64,000 nucleotides of DNA from Promicromonospora sp. AC04. Its GTDB lineage: Bacteria > Actinomycetota > Actinomycetes > Actinomycetales > Cellulomonadaceae. The notes beneath the pieces are model-generated. The model was not told where the DNA came from. It was given only the letters and a program-made list of their open reading frames with translations, and made no database searches. Position numbers and translations under genes: made by a program. The stretch is taken from the NCBI RefSeq assembly GCF_003058225.1, contig NZ_QBUG01000012.1:62001-126000 (forward strand), given 5' to 3'. This document shows, piece by piece, positions 9,076 through 19,421 of the stretch; the first letter of the stretch is position 1, and each line of letters opens with the position of its first letter.

Positions 9076-10383
9076 TCAGCGCATCGCGGCCGGGATGTAC
9101 GGGCGCTCCGTGGCGCCCGTGTACACCTGGCGCGGGCGGCCGATCTTGGTCTGCGGGTCCTTGATCATCTCGCGCCACTGGGCGATCCAGCCGGGCATCC
9201 GGCCGAGCGCGAACAGCGGCGTGAACATCTCCGGCTCGAAGCCCATGGCCTTGTAGATGAGGCCCGTGTAGAAGTCGACGTTCGGGTAGAGCTTGCGCTC
9301 CACGAAGTAGTCGTCCGAGAGGGCGATCTCCTCGAGGCCGCGCGCGATGTCGAGCAGCTCGTCCTTGGCGCCGAGCTTGTCGAGCACCTCGTCCGCCGAC
9401 TTCTTCACGATCGCGGCGCGCGGGTCGTAGGACTTGTACACCCGGTGGCCGAAGCCCATCAGGCGCACGCCGTCCTGCTTGTTCTTGACCTTTTCCATAA
9501 AGGTCTCGACGGTCTCGCCGCCCGAGCGGATCTTCTCGAGCATCGTCAGCACGGCCTCGTTGGCGCCGCCGTGTGCCGGGCCGGACAGGGCGTTCACGCC
9601 AGCCGCGACCGACGCGTACAGGGTCGCGTTGGACGAGCCGACGACGCGCACCGTGGACGTCGAGCAGTTCTGCTCGTGGTCCGCGTGCAGCACGAGCAGC
9701 TTCTCCAGCGCGTCCACGATCACCGGGTCCGCCTCGTAGGCCTCGTACGGCGTCGCGAACGTCATGCGCAGGAAGTCCTCGACGTAGCCGCGCGAGTAGT
9801 CCGGGTACAGCAGCGGCTCGCCCACGCGGCGCCGGTGCAGGTAGGACGTGATGGTGCGCGTCTTGGCGAGCAGCAGCACGGTGGCCAGGTCGACCTGCTC
9901 GTCGTCCGCCGGGTCGAGCGACTCCGGGTAGAACGTGCCCAGCGCGTTCACCGCGGACGCCAGCACGGCCATCGGGTGCGCGTTCCGGGGGAAGGTGCCC
10001 ATGAACGTGCGGAAGTCCTCGTGCACCAGGGTGTGGCGGTTGACCCGCTCGGTGAACGAGTCGAGCTCCGCGGCGCTCGGCAGCTCGCCGTAGATGAGCA
10101 GGTAGGCGACCTCGAGGAAGCCCGAGCCCGCGGCAAGCTGGTCGATCGGGTACCCGCGGTAGCGCAGGATCCCCGCGTCGCCGTCGATGTACGTGATCGA
10201 CGACTCGCACGACGCCGTGTTCATGAAACCGGGATCAACCGTGACCAGGCCCGTGTCCTTGAGCAGCGACGACACGACGATGCCGTCGTTGCCCTCGCTG
10301 GCGGCGACGACAGGCAGGGTGTGAGAGGTTCCGTTGACGGCGAGCTCGACGCGGCTCGAGCCGTCCACCGGTGTGGAGGTCAT
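9076..10383 (-). CDS. gltA: Citrate synthase, type II
   Basis: The 435-residue product condenses oxaloacetate and acetyl-CoA to citrate at the entry of the TCA cycle. It has the full hexameric-type citrate synthase layout: an N-terminal beta-rich segment, VDPGFMNTASCESSITYIDGD, the catalytic His region SGPAHGGANEAV, the substrate His in MGFGHRVYK, and the catalytic Asp region NVDFYTGLIY, ending at IGRPRQVYTG. The ATG at 10383 follows AGGAAGGAAGAC and gives the expected family length, so the 50-residue upstream extension of the frame is rejected. The gene stands alone: a hairpin closes its 3' side, and the dapC stop lies 115 bp upstream in the same orientation. Confidence 0.97.
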   Translation of the reverse strand: MTSTPVDGSSRVELAVNGTSHTLPVVAASEGNDGIVVSSLLKDTGLVTVDPGFMNTASCESSITYIDGDAGILRYRGYPIDQLAAGSGFLEVAYLLIYGELPSAAELDSFTERVNRHTLVHEDFRTFMGTFPRNAHPMAVLASAVNALGTFYPESLDPADDEQVDLATVLLLAKTRTITSYLHRRRVGEPLLYPDYSRGYVEDFLRMTFATPYEAYEADPVIVDALEKLLVLHADHEQNCSTSTVRVVGSSNATLYASVAAGVNALSGPAHGGANEAVLTMLEKIRSGGETVETFMEKVKNKQDGVRLMGFGHRVYKSYDPRAAIVKKSADEVLDKLGAKDELLDIARGLEEIALSDDYFVERKLYPNVDFYTGLIYKAMGFEPEMFTPLFALGRMPGWIAQWREMIKDPQTKIGRPRQVYTGATERPYIPAAMR

Positions 10384-10498
10384 GTCTTCCTTCCTGAATG
10401 GCGCACGAGGGACGCTGCGGTGAAAGAAAGCTGTCGGGGCAGCGTCGACCTGGGGCACGACAGTATCGCGCCCTGCTCTTGTTTTTCCAATCCGTCGG

Positions 10499-11617
10499 TC
10501 AAGCCTCTGTGAGGCGTGACACAGCATCGGCAATCTGCGCGTCAGTGGAGGTCAGCGCCACCCGCGTGTGCGTATCGTCGCCGTACAAATGCCCGGGCGC
10601 GGTGAGAATGCCGCGTTCCGCGAACCATTCCGCTATTCGCAGACCAGAACGGCCGTCCGGCGCCGCCACCCACAGGTACAGGCCGGCCTCCGACCCGTCG
10701 ATGACGAGCCCGGCATCGACGACCGCCGCGGCGAGCGCCCGGCGTCGGGCACCGTAGGTCTCGCGCTGGGCGGCGACGTGCTCGTCGTCGGACAGCGCCG
10801 CCGTCATGGCGGCCTGCACCGGCGCGGGCACGATGAGCCCCAGGTGCTTGCGGGTCTGCGTCAGGTCGGCGATCAGGGCGCCGTCGCCGGCGAGGAACGC
10901 CGCCCGGTAGCCCGCGATGCTGGACTGCTTCGACAGGGAGTACGCGGCGAGCAGGCCCTCGTGCGACCCGCCGCACACCCGCGGGTCGAGGATCGACGGG
11001 ACGCCGTCGTCGGCCCACGGGGCCTCCCATGCCAGCTCCGCGTAGCACTCGTCCGAGACGACGACGGCGCCGATGGCGTGCGCGGCGTCGACCACCACGC
11101 GCAGCGCCTCGACGTCCAGCACCCGTCCGGTGGGGTTGCCCGGGCTGTTCACCCAGACCATCTTGACGTCGTCCCGCCCGGCCCAGTCGGCGACGTCGTC
11201 CGTCGCGAGCGGCGTGGCGCCGGCCGCGCGGATGCCCGCGACGTACGTCGGATAGGCGACCCCCGGGTGCACCACCACGTCGCCGGGGCCCAGGTGCAGC
11301 AGCGCGGGCAGCAGACCCACCAGCTCCTTGGAGCCGATGGTCGGCAGCACCGCCGCGGGGTCGAGGCCGGGCACGTCCCGGCGTCGGGCGAACCAGGCCG
11401 CGACGGCCTGGCGCAGCGCGGGCGTGCCCGCGGTCATGGGGTAACCCGGCGCGTTCGACGCCGCTTCGAGTGCACGCCGCACGACGTCGGGGGTCGGGTC
11501 CACGGGCGTACCCATGGAGAGGTCGATCAGGCCACCCGGATGGGACCTCGCCGTCGCGGTGATGCCGGCGATCGAGTCCCAGGGGTAGGGCAGGTCGGAG
11601 AGGTCGTGCAGACCCAC
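10499..11617 (-). CDS. dapC: Succinyldiaminopimelate aminotransferase
   Basis: A 372-residue fold-type I PLP aminotransferase of the actinobacterial DapC group, which transaminates N-succinyl-2-amino-6-ketopimelate in lysine and peptidoglycan precursor synthesis. Visible landmarks are LIDLSMGTPVDPTP, the NSPGNPTGR motif, the Asp/Tyr pair in VVVSDECYAELAWE, the PLP-binding lysine in AYSLSKQSSIAGYR, and a C-terminal RVALTSTD. The GTG start at 11617 is one base after the stop codon of the ferredoxin gene. That fdxA-dapC linkage is conserved across actinobacteria and supports the specific name over a generic aspartate aminotransferase. Confidence 0.92.
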   Translation of the reverse strand: MGLHDLSDLPYPWDSIAGITATARSHPGGLIDLSMGTPVDPTPDVVRRALEAASNAPGYPMTAGTPALRQAVAAWFARRRDVPGLDPAAVLPTIGSKELVGLLPALLHLGPGDVVVHPGVAYPTYVAGIRAAGATPLATDDVADWAGRDDVKMVWVNSPGNPTGRVLDVEALRVVVDAAHAIGAVVVSDECYAELAWEAPWADDGVPSILDPRVCGGSHEGLLAAYSLSKQSSIAGYRAAFLAGDGALIADLTQTRKHLGLIVPAPVQAAMTAALSDDEHVAAQRETYGARRRALAAAVVDAGLVIDGSEAGLYLWVAAPDGRSGLRIAEWFAERGILTAPGHLYGDDTHTRVALTSTDAQIADAVSRLTEA

Positions 11618-11618
11618 G

Positions 11619-11936
11619 TCAGGCCTGGGGCGGAAGGGCCGCGATCATCGGGTCGTCCTTCTCGATGACACCCATCTTCGCGGCACCGCCGGGCGAGCCC
11701 AGGTCGTCGAAGAACTCGACGTTCGCGCGGTAGTAGTCCTTCCACTCCTCGGGGACGTCGTCCTCGTAGTAGATGGCCTCCACCGGGCAGACCGGCTCGC
11801 ACGCGCCACAGTCCACGCACTCGTCCGGGTGGATGTAGAGGGAGCGGCTGCCCTCGTAGATGCAGTCCACGGGACACTCCTCGATGCACGCCCGGTCCTT
11901 GACGTCGACGCACGGCTGAGCGATCACGTAGGTCAC
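11619..11936 (-). CDS. fdxA: Seven-iron ferredoxin
   Basis: A 105-residue [3Fe-4S][4Fe-4S] ferredoxin. Cysteines fall at 9, 17, 21 and 25 and then at 40, 43, 46 and 50 (CVDCGACEPVCP), the pattern of the mycobacterial/streptomycete FdxA family, and the usual acidic C-terminal extension is present. It is a soluble one-electron carrier; its partner is not shown. Translation starts at GTG 11936 behind AAGGACACC. Transcription probably begins at the TAGGAT hexamer on the minus strand at 12010-12015, which overlaps a plus-strand TAGTAT, so the intergenic region is a compact divergent promoter. The downstream dapC should be co-transcribed. Confidence 0.94.
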   Translation of the reverse strand: MTYVIAQPCVDVKDRACIEECPVDCIYEGSRSLYIHPDECVDCGACEPVCPVEAIYYEDDVPEEWKDYYRANVEFFDDLGSPGGAAKMGVIEKDDPMIAALPPQA

Positions 11937-12009
11937 TTCGAGGGTGTCCTTCCACTTCCGGACTGAGGATCATGCAAGAGGCAGACCGCGGGGCTGACCC
12001 TGCGGCGCG

Positions 12010-12019
12010 ATCCTAGTAT
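12010..12019. promoter_or_regulatory. Overlapping divergent -10 elements
   Basis: TAGTAT at 12014-12019 on the plus strand and TAGGAT at 12010-12015 on the minus strand share two bases. They are placed to drive the 12075 gene rightward and fdxA-dapC leftward. The -35 regions are not clear. Confidence 0.45.
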
Positions 12020-12074
12020 CTCCCGGGAGACCCCCAGATCCCCACCGGTCTCACGCAGCGGAAGGAGAACCGAC

Positions 12075-12383
12075 GTGACATTCGCTACACCGCCCGCCCC
12101 GGGCGGTGGCTGGCGCGCCCTGCGGCCCGGCACCCGGGTCGTCGTCCGGCGCCGGCTGGCGCCCGCCGGCCCCGTCGTGTCCGACGGCGGCACGGCGCAC
12201 CGCTGGACGGACCTGATCGGTTTTGTCGTCGACGTGTCCGACGCCGGCCTGCGGCTGCGCACCGACCCGGCGCCCGGCCGCGGCGAGCCGCAGGAGGTCT
12301 CCGTCGCGGCCGCCGACATCGAGACCGCCAAGCCGATCCCGCCGCGGCCCGCGCGACGGGCGCGCTCCACGGGCGACACCTAG
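12075..12383 (+). CDS. Stand-alone SH3-like domain protein
   Basis: A 102-residue protein with no signal peptide or membrane segment, starting at GTG behind GGAAGGAGAACCGAC. Its order of features (RPGTRVVVRRRL, WTDLIGFVVDVSDAGLRLRTDP, then VAAADIETAKPIPPR) resembles the small N-terminal beta-barrel domain that precedes the acetyltransferase domain in actinobacterial Rv0428c-like GNAT proteins, which are often encoded beside fdxA-dapC. Here the acetyltransferase domain is absent: the frame stops at 12383 and no GNAT sequence follows. It may act as a separate adaptor or be the remnant of a split gene. No activity can be assigned. Confidence 0.65.
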   Translation: MTFATPPAPGGGWRALRPGTRVVVRRRLAPAGPVVSDGGTAHRWTDLIGFVVDVSDAGLRLRTDPAPGRGEPQEVSVAAADIETAKPIPPRPARRARSTGDT

Positions 12384-12387
12384 GCCG

Positions 12388-12405
12388 GCAGGAGACGCCT
12401 CCTGC
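12388..12405 (+). terminator. Short hairpin after SH3-like gene
   Basis: GCAGGAG-ACGC-CTCCTGC is a perfect 7-bp stem with a 4-nt loop, 5 bp after the stop codon. A second GC-rich inverted repeat (GCCGGG...CCCGGC) follows before 12460. There is no U-tract, as is common in this type of genome. Confidence 0.5.
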
Positions 12406-12478
12406 TGGGAGTGCCGGAAGTGAAGCCGGGACCCCCGCCGGAGGACGGGAGCCCGGCATCGCGCATCTCAGGGCAGGC

Positions 12479-12676
12479 TCAGGCGTTCTGGTCCACCCAG
12501 ATGACGCCCGTCGGGCACATGCTCACGGCCTCCTGGACGGCGAAGTCGTGCTCGGGTCCCGGGCGCTCGTCGAGCAGGACGACCCTGTCGTCGTCGTCCT
12601 GACCGAACACATCGGGTGCGAGCAGCGCGCACTGGCCGGCGCCGCAGCAGACGTCGCGGTCCACGTTGATCTTCAT
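12479..12676 (-). CDS. Small single-cluster ferredoxin
   Basis: A 65-residue acidic ferredoxin of the cytochrome P450-partner type. Cys10, Cys16 and Cys54 (the last in SMCPTGVI) have the spacing of a [3Fe-4S] cluster. An additional Cys11 sits where most relatives have a non-cysteine residue. Start ATG 12676. No P450, ferredoxin reductase or oxygenase gene lies nearby, so the redox partner must be encoded elsewhere. The gene lies alone between the SH3-like gene (convergent) and glgP, from which the hairpin at 12714-12739 separates it. Confidence 0.9.
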   Translation of the reverse strand: MKINVDRDVCCGAGQCALLAPDVFGQDDDDRVVLLDERPGPEHDFAVQEAVSMCPTGVIWVDQNA

Positions 12677-12713
12677 GGGGCCACTCTTTCACTTCACCGA
12701 GGCTGGTCGGACC

Positions 12714-12739
12714 CGTTCCGCGGACTGTTCCGCGGAACG
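12714..12739 (-). terminator. Hairpin terminator after glgP
   Basis: An 11-bp inverted repeat (CGTTCCGCGGA against TCCGCGGAACG, loop about 4 nt) starts 8 bp beyond the glgP stop codon and ends 37 bp before the ferredoxin start. Confidence 0.6.
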
Positions 12740-12747
12740 GGCCCGGA

Positions 12748-15330
12748 TCAGGCGTTCGCGACCAGGCCCAGCTCCGCCACGCTCGCCAGGTGCGCGTGCT
12801 TCGGCACGATCCGGACGGTGTAGCCGAACGGCCCGGAGGTGTCCAGGTCGACCTCCCCGCCGAACGCGTGCCGCCCCGCCTCGTAGGACTCGCTGAGGGT
12901 GAGCGACTCGGGGGTGAACTCGTCGATGACGTCGGCCTCGGTGACCCGCCCGTGCACCACCTGCACGTCCACGTCCACGGGCGACAGCGGTCCGAGCGAG
13001 ACGTAGGCGCGCACCGTGAGCCGGTCCCCGACCTGCACCGCCTCGCCGATACCCGCGGACTCGACGTGGTCCACGCGCACCTGCGGCCACGAGCCGCGCA
13101 CGTGGGCCTTCCAGCCCGCGAGGTCCTTCGCCGCGGCGTACCCGTCGGCGGCGAGCACCCGGCCGGCCTCCGCCGCGGGGGCGTACAGCCCGTGCACGTA
13201 CTCGGAGACCATGCGCGTGGCCTGCACCTTCGGGCCCAGCGTGGCCAGCGTGTGCCGCACCAGCTCGAGCCAGCGGCCCGGCACGCCGTCGGTCCGGTCG
13301 TAGAACGCGGGCGTCACCTGGGACTCGATCAGGTCGTACAGCGCGGCGGCCTCCAGGTCGTCCCGGCGGTCGGCGTCCACCACGCCGTCCGCCGTCGGGA
13401 TGCCCCAGCCGTTCTCGCCGTCGTACCACTCGGCCCACCAGCCGTCCTCGATCGACAGGTTCAGCCCGCCGTTGAGCGCCGACTTCATGCCCGACGTGCC
13501 CGAGGCCTCCAGGGGCCGCAGCGGGTTGTTCAGCCAGACGTCGCAGCCCGGGTACAACGACTGCGCCATGCCGATGTCGTAGTTCGGCAGGAACACTATG
13601 CGGTGCCGCACCCCGGCGTCGTCGGCGAACCGGACGAGCTGCTGGATGAGCCGCTTGCCGGAGTCGTCGGCCGGGTGCGACTTGCCGGCCACGATGAGCT
13701 GCACGGGCCGCTCGGGGTGCAGCAGGAGCGCCTTGAGCCGGTCCTGGTCGCGGAGCATGAGGGTGAGCCGCTTGTAGGTGGGCACGCGCCGGGCGAAGCC
13801 GATGGTGAGCACGTCGGGCGACAGGATGTCGTCGACCCAGCCGAGCTCGGCCGGGGACGCCCCGCGCTCGCGCCAGGACGCGTACACGCGGCGCCGGGCC
13901 TCGACCACGAGCTCACCGCGCATCTCGCCGCGCAGGGCCCACAGCTCGGCGTCGGACACCTTGCTCGGGTCGAGCCAGCCCGACGACGCCTCGGGCGCCG
14001 TGATCTCGTCCAGCCCCATCCGCTCCGCCTCGACGGCCGCGAACCGCGGCGAGACCCAGGTGGGCGAGTGCACGCCGTTGGTGACCGACGTGATCGGCAC
14101 CTCGCGCGCGTCGAACCCGGGCCACAGGCCCTCGAACATCTGCCGCGAGACCTGGCCGTGCAGCAGCGAGACGCCGTTCGCCCGGCCGCCGAGCCGCAGG
14201 CCCATCACGGCCATGTTGAACACGGTCGGGTCGCCGCCCTCGTAGTCCTCCGCGCCGAGCGCCAGCACGGTCTCCAGCGGCACGCCTGCCATCCCGTTGT
14301 CGCCGCCGAAGTACGTGGTGACCAGGTCCTTCGGGAACCGGTCGATGCCGGCGGGGACGGGCGTGTGGGTGGTGAAGACGGTGGCGGCGCGCACTGCCTC
14401 GTGCGCCTCGCCGATGCTCAGCCCCGACCCGACGAGCTCGCGGATGCGCTCCACCCCGAGGAAGCCCGCGTGGCCCTCGTTGGTGTGGTAGACCTCCGGC
14501 TCCAGCGCGCCGGTGAGGCGCGACCAGGCGCGCAGCGCGCGCACCCCGCCCACGCCCAGCAGCAGCTCCTGCTGCAGGCGGTGCTCGCCGCCACCGCCGT
14601 AGAGGCGGTCGGTCACCTTGCGGGCCGTGTCGTCGTTCTCCGGCACGTTCGAGTCGAGCAGCAGCAGCGGCACCCGGCCGACGGCGGCCACCCACACGTG
14701 CGCGTGCAGCTTGCGCCCGCCGGGCAGGTCCAGCGAGATGACGGCGGGCGTGCCGTCCTCCTCGCGCAGGACCGCGAGCGGCAGGCCGTCCGGGTCGAGC
14801 AGCGGGTAGGTCTCCACCTGCCAGGCGTCGCGGGTGAGCGACTGCCGGAAGTAGCCGGCGCCGTACAGCAGGCCGACGCCGACGATGGGCACACCCATGT
14901 CGGACGCGCTCTTCAGGTGGTCGCCCGCCAGGATGCCGAGGCCGCCCGAGTACTGCGGCAGCACCGACGTGATGCCGAACTCGGGCGAGAAGTAGGCGAT
15001 CGCGCGCGGCAGCTCGCCGCCCGCCGCCGACGTCTGGCCCTGGTACCACTGCGGGTCGTGCAGGTAGCGGTGCAGGTCCTCCGACGCCGCGCGCACGCGG
15101 CCCGTGAACTCGTCGGAGACCGCGAGCGCCGCGAGGCGGTCGGAGCCGAGCGCGGCGAGCAGGGCGACGGGGTCGCCCCGGACGTCGGACCAGAGCTCCG
15201 GGTCGATGCTCGCGAACAGGTCGCGCGTGGGCGCGTGCCAGGACCAGCGAAGGTTCTGGGCCAGCTCGTCGAGCGCTGCGAGCTGCTCGGGGAGGACCGT
15301 GCGGACGGTGAATCTGCGGATCGCTCTCAC
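12748..15330 (-). CDS. glgP: Alpha-glucan (glycogen) phosphorylase
   Basis: An 860-residue GT35 phosphorylase of the short actinobacterial/archaeal class that releases glucose-1-phosphate from the non-reducing ends of alpha-1,4-glucans. It has the N-terminal NLRWSWHAPTRDLF segment, the substrate-loop FSPEFGI and PQYSGGLGILAGDHLKSASD, HTNEGHAGF, TTHTPVPAG, the VTNGVH motif, and the PLP site EASGTSGMKSALNG. The frame is open far upstream, but the conserved product begins at RAIRRFTVRTVLP, giving GTG 15330. A TAGTGT hexamer ends 7 nt before it, so a leaderless message is likely. It is divergent from the glgE operon: polymer breakdown and synthesis are controlled from the same 132-bp spacer. Confidence 0.95.
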   Translation of the reverse strand: MRAIRRFTVRTVLPEQLAALDELAQNLRWSWHAPTRDLFASIDPELWSDVRGDPVALLAALGSDRLAALAVSDEFTGRVRAASEDLHRYLHDPQWYQGQTSAAGGELPRAIAYFSPEFGITSVLPQYSGGLGILAGDHLKSASDMGVPIVGVGLLYGAGYFRQSLTRDAWQVETYPLLDPDGLPLAVLREEDGTPAVISLDLPGGRKLHAHVWVAAVGRVPLLLLDSNVPENDDTARKVTDRLYGGGGEHRLQQELLLGVGGVRALRAWSRLTGALEPEVYHTNEGHAGFLGVERIRELVGSGLSIGEAHEAVRAATVFTTHTPVPAGIDRFPKDLVTTYFGGDNGMAGVPLETVLALGAEDYEGGDPTVFNMAVMGLRLGGRANGVSLLHGQVSRQMFEGLWPGFDAREVPITSVTNGVHSPTWVSPRFAAVEAERMGLDEITAPEASSGWLDPSKVSDAELWALRGEMRGELVVEARRRVYASWRERGASPAELGWVDDILSPDVLTIGFARRVPTYKRLTLMLRDQDRLKALLLHPERPVQLIVAGKSHPADDSGKRLIQQLVRFADDAGVRHRIVFLPNYDIGMAQSLYPGCDVWLNNPLRPLEASGTSGMKSALNGGLNLSIEDGWWAEWYDGENGWGIPTADGVVDADRRDDLEAAALYDLIESQVTPAFYDRTDGVPGRWLELVRHTLATLGPKVQATRMVSEYVHGLYAPAAEAGRVLAADGYAAAKDLAGWKAHVRGSWPQVRVDHVESAGIGEAVQVGDRLTVRAYVSLGPLSPVDVDVQVVHGRVTEADVIDEFTPESLTLSESYEAGRHAFGGEVDLDTSGPFGYTVRIVPKHAHLASVAELGLVANA

Positions 15331-15337
15331 CGGAAGA

Positions 15338-15456
15338 ACACTACGCACATGTCGGGCCCAGCACACCTCACCTCCGCGCATCTCTCTCGTGTTCTCGCGG
15401 AGGTCACATTCCGCCCACGCGTCCTTCGCCCTCGCCGCGCGCATAGTCGGTAACGT
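15338..15456. promoter_or_regulatory. Divergent glgP/glgE promoter region
   Basis: Minus-strand TAGTGT at 15338-15343 stands 7 nt before the glgP GTG. Plus-strand TAACGT at 15451-15456 stands 6 nt before the glgE GTG. Neither gene has a Shine-Dalgarno sequence, so both transcripts are probably leaderless. Confidence 0.5.
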
Positions 15457-15462
15457 TGGCGC

Positions 15463-17555
15463 GTGACCGCGCACACGCCCATCGGCCGCATCCCCGTCCT
15501 CGAGGTCTCCCCCGTCGTCGAGGGGGGCCGATGGCCCGCCAAGGCAGCGGTGGGTGAGGTGGTCCCGGTCGAGGCCACGGTCTTCCGCGAGGGGCACGAC
15601 GCCGTCTCGGCCACGGCCGTGCTCGTCGCCCCGGACGGGTCGGACCACTCGTGGGCGCCCATGGCCGACATCGCTCCCGGACTGGACCATTTCCGCGGCT
15701 TCCTGCAGCCCGACGCCGAGGGTGACTGGGCCTTCCGTGTGGAGGCGTGGTCGGACCCGTACGCCACGTGGGTGCACGACGCCGGGATCAAGATCGGCGC
15801 CGACATCGACACCGAGCTCATGCTCGCCGAGGGGGTGCGGCTCTTCGACAAGATCTGCCGCCTGGTGCCCGGAGACGCGCTGGTCGCCGCGGCCCGCACC
15901 GCCCGCGACGCGCGCGTCCTCACCGCTGCGGCCCGTGCCCTGGCGGACGCCACCCGCCCGGCCCAGGCCCGGTTCGCGGCCGCGACGTCGCCCGAGGTGG
16001 CCGCCGCGCTGCGCCGCGCACCCCTGCGCGAGCTGGTCTCGGCGTCGGAGGCCTACCCGCTGCGGGTGTCGCGGCGGCTTGCGCTGGCGGGGTCCTGGTA
16101 CGAGATGTTCCCCCGCTCGGAGGGGGCGTACCAGAGGAAGAACGGCAAGTGGGTGTCGGGCACGTTCGCGACGGCGGCGAAGCGGCTGCCGGGCATCGCG
16201 GCGATGGGGTTCGACGTCGTCTACCTGACGCCGGTCTCCCCGATCGGCACCACGTTCCGCAAGGGCCGGAACAACACGCTCGAGGCGCAGCCCGGTGACC
16301 CGGGCAGCCCCTACGCCATCGGGTCGAAGGACGGCGGGCACGATGCGATCCATCCCGACCTGGGGACGGAGGCGGACTTCCGGGGCTTCGTCGCCGCCGC
16401 GCGTGCCGAGGGCATGGAGGTCGCGCTCGACATCGCGCTGCAGTGCTCGCCGGACCACCCCTGGGTCACCGAGCACCCCGAGTGGTTCGTGGTGCGCGCG
16501 GACGGGTCGATCGCGTACGCGGAGAACCCGCCCAAGAAGTACCAGGACATCTACCCGCTCAGCTTCGACACCGACCCCGACGGCCTGTACGCGGCGGTGC
16601 TGGGCGTGATCCGCACGTGGATCGACCGGGGCGTCACCCTGTTCCGCGTCGACAACCCGCACACCAAGCCGCTGAACTTCTGGGAGTGGCTCCTGGCGCA
16701 GGTGCACGCGACGAACCCCGAGGTCATCTTCCTGTCGGAGGCGTTCACCAAGCCGGCGATGATGCAGACGCTGGCCCGGATCGGCTTCCACCAGTCGTAC
16801 ACCTACTTCACCTGGCGCAACTCCAAGGAGGAGGTCGAGGAGTACCTGGCCGAGGTGAGCGGGCCGCAGGGTTCGGTGCTGCGCCCGTCGTTCTGGCCCA
16901 CTACCCACGACATCCTCCCGCCCTACCTGATCGAGGGCGGGGTCGCGGCGTTCGCGGTGCGAGCGGTGCTGGCCGCGACTGGCTCGCCCACGTGGGGCAT
17001 CTACTCCGGCTACGAGCTGGTGGAGAACACGCCGCGGCCCGGCGTCGAGGAGCAGATCGACAACGAGAAGTACGAGTACCGGCCACGGGACTGGTCCCGC
17101 GCGGACGAGTACGGGATCGCGCTGCTGCTCGGCGAGCTGAACGCGGTCCGCCGCGCGCACCCCGCACTGACGCAGCTGCGCAACCTGACGGTCCACCCCA
17201 CGACGAACGACCAGGTGGTGGCCTACTCCCGCCGGATCACTGCCGATCACGTGTCGCGCGCGACAGCGGCGCCACCGGGCCGCACCATGAGAGCAGGGGG
17301 TAACGATCGACGTGCCCCACGACACGACGACGTGATCGTGGTCGTGCTGAACCTGGACCCGCGGAACACACAGGAGTCAGTAGTGCACCTGGACCTTTCG
17401 GCCCTCGGCCTCAGTGCCCCCGAGGGCGACGACAACTCCCCGTTCTTCGTGGCGCACGACCTGTTGTCCGGCGAGACCTATGGCTGGGGAGCACATCCCT
17501 GGGTCCGGCTCGACCCGCAGGTCCGGGTGGCCCACGTCCTCCAGGTGGGTCCGGC

Positions 17556-17559
<4 letters not shown>
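15463..17559 (+). CDS. glgE: Maltose-1-phosphate maltosyltransferase GlgE
   Basis: A 698-residue GH13_3 enzyme that transfers maltosyl units from alpha-maltose-1-phosphate to growing alpha-1,4-glucan. An N-terminal immunoglobulin-like/helical region precedes the (beta/alpha)8 barrel. The nucleophile Asp397 is in RVDNPHTKP, the acid/base Glu426 in FLSEAFT and the third carboxylate Asp483 in TTHDILPP; all are offset by three from the residue numbers known for the Streptomyces enzyme. The C-terminal domain carries about 24 extra, basic and probably disordered residues (roughly 595-625), whose DNA lies between a 9-bp inverted repeat (17244-17252/17330-17338). The GTG start follows TAACGT by 6 nt, suggesting leaderless expression. 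treS overlaps by ATGA. Confidence 0.96.
17244..17338 (+). repeat. 9-bp inverted repeat bracketing an insert in glgE
   Basis: CGATCACGT (17244-17252) and its complement ACGTGATCG (17330-17338) enclose about 77 bases. They code for the extra C-terminal-domain residues of GlgE and include an AGA codon that is unusual here. It could be a scar of a small insertion, or chance. Confidence 0.35.

Positions 17560-19417
<1,858 letters not shown>

Positions 19418-19421
<4 letters not shown>

Noticed and set aside
10384-10533. 50-residue N-terminal extension of citrate synthase
   Set aside because: It overlaps the 3' end of dapC, is not typical of the family, and a clear ribosome site precedes the ATG at 10383.
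17244-17338. Transposon insertion in glgE
   Set aside because: The 95-bp segment is far too small for a transposase, keeps the frame and shows no target-site duplication; only the inverted repeat is reported.
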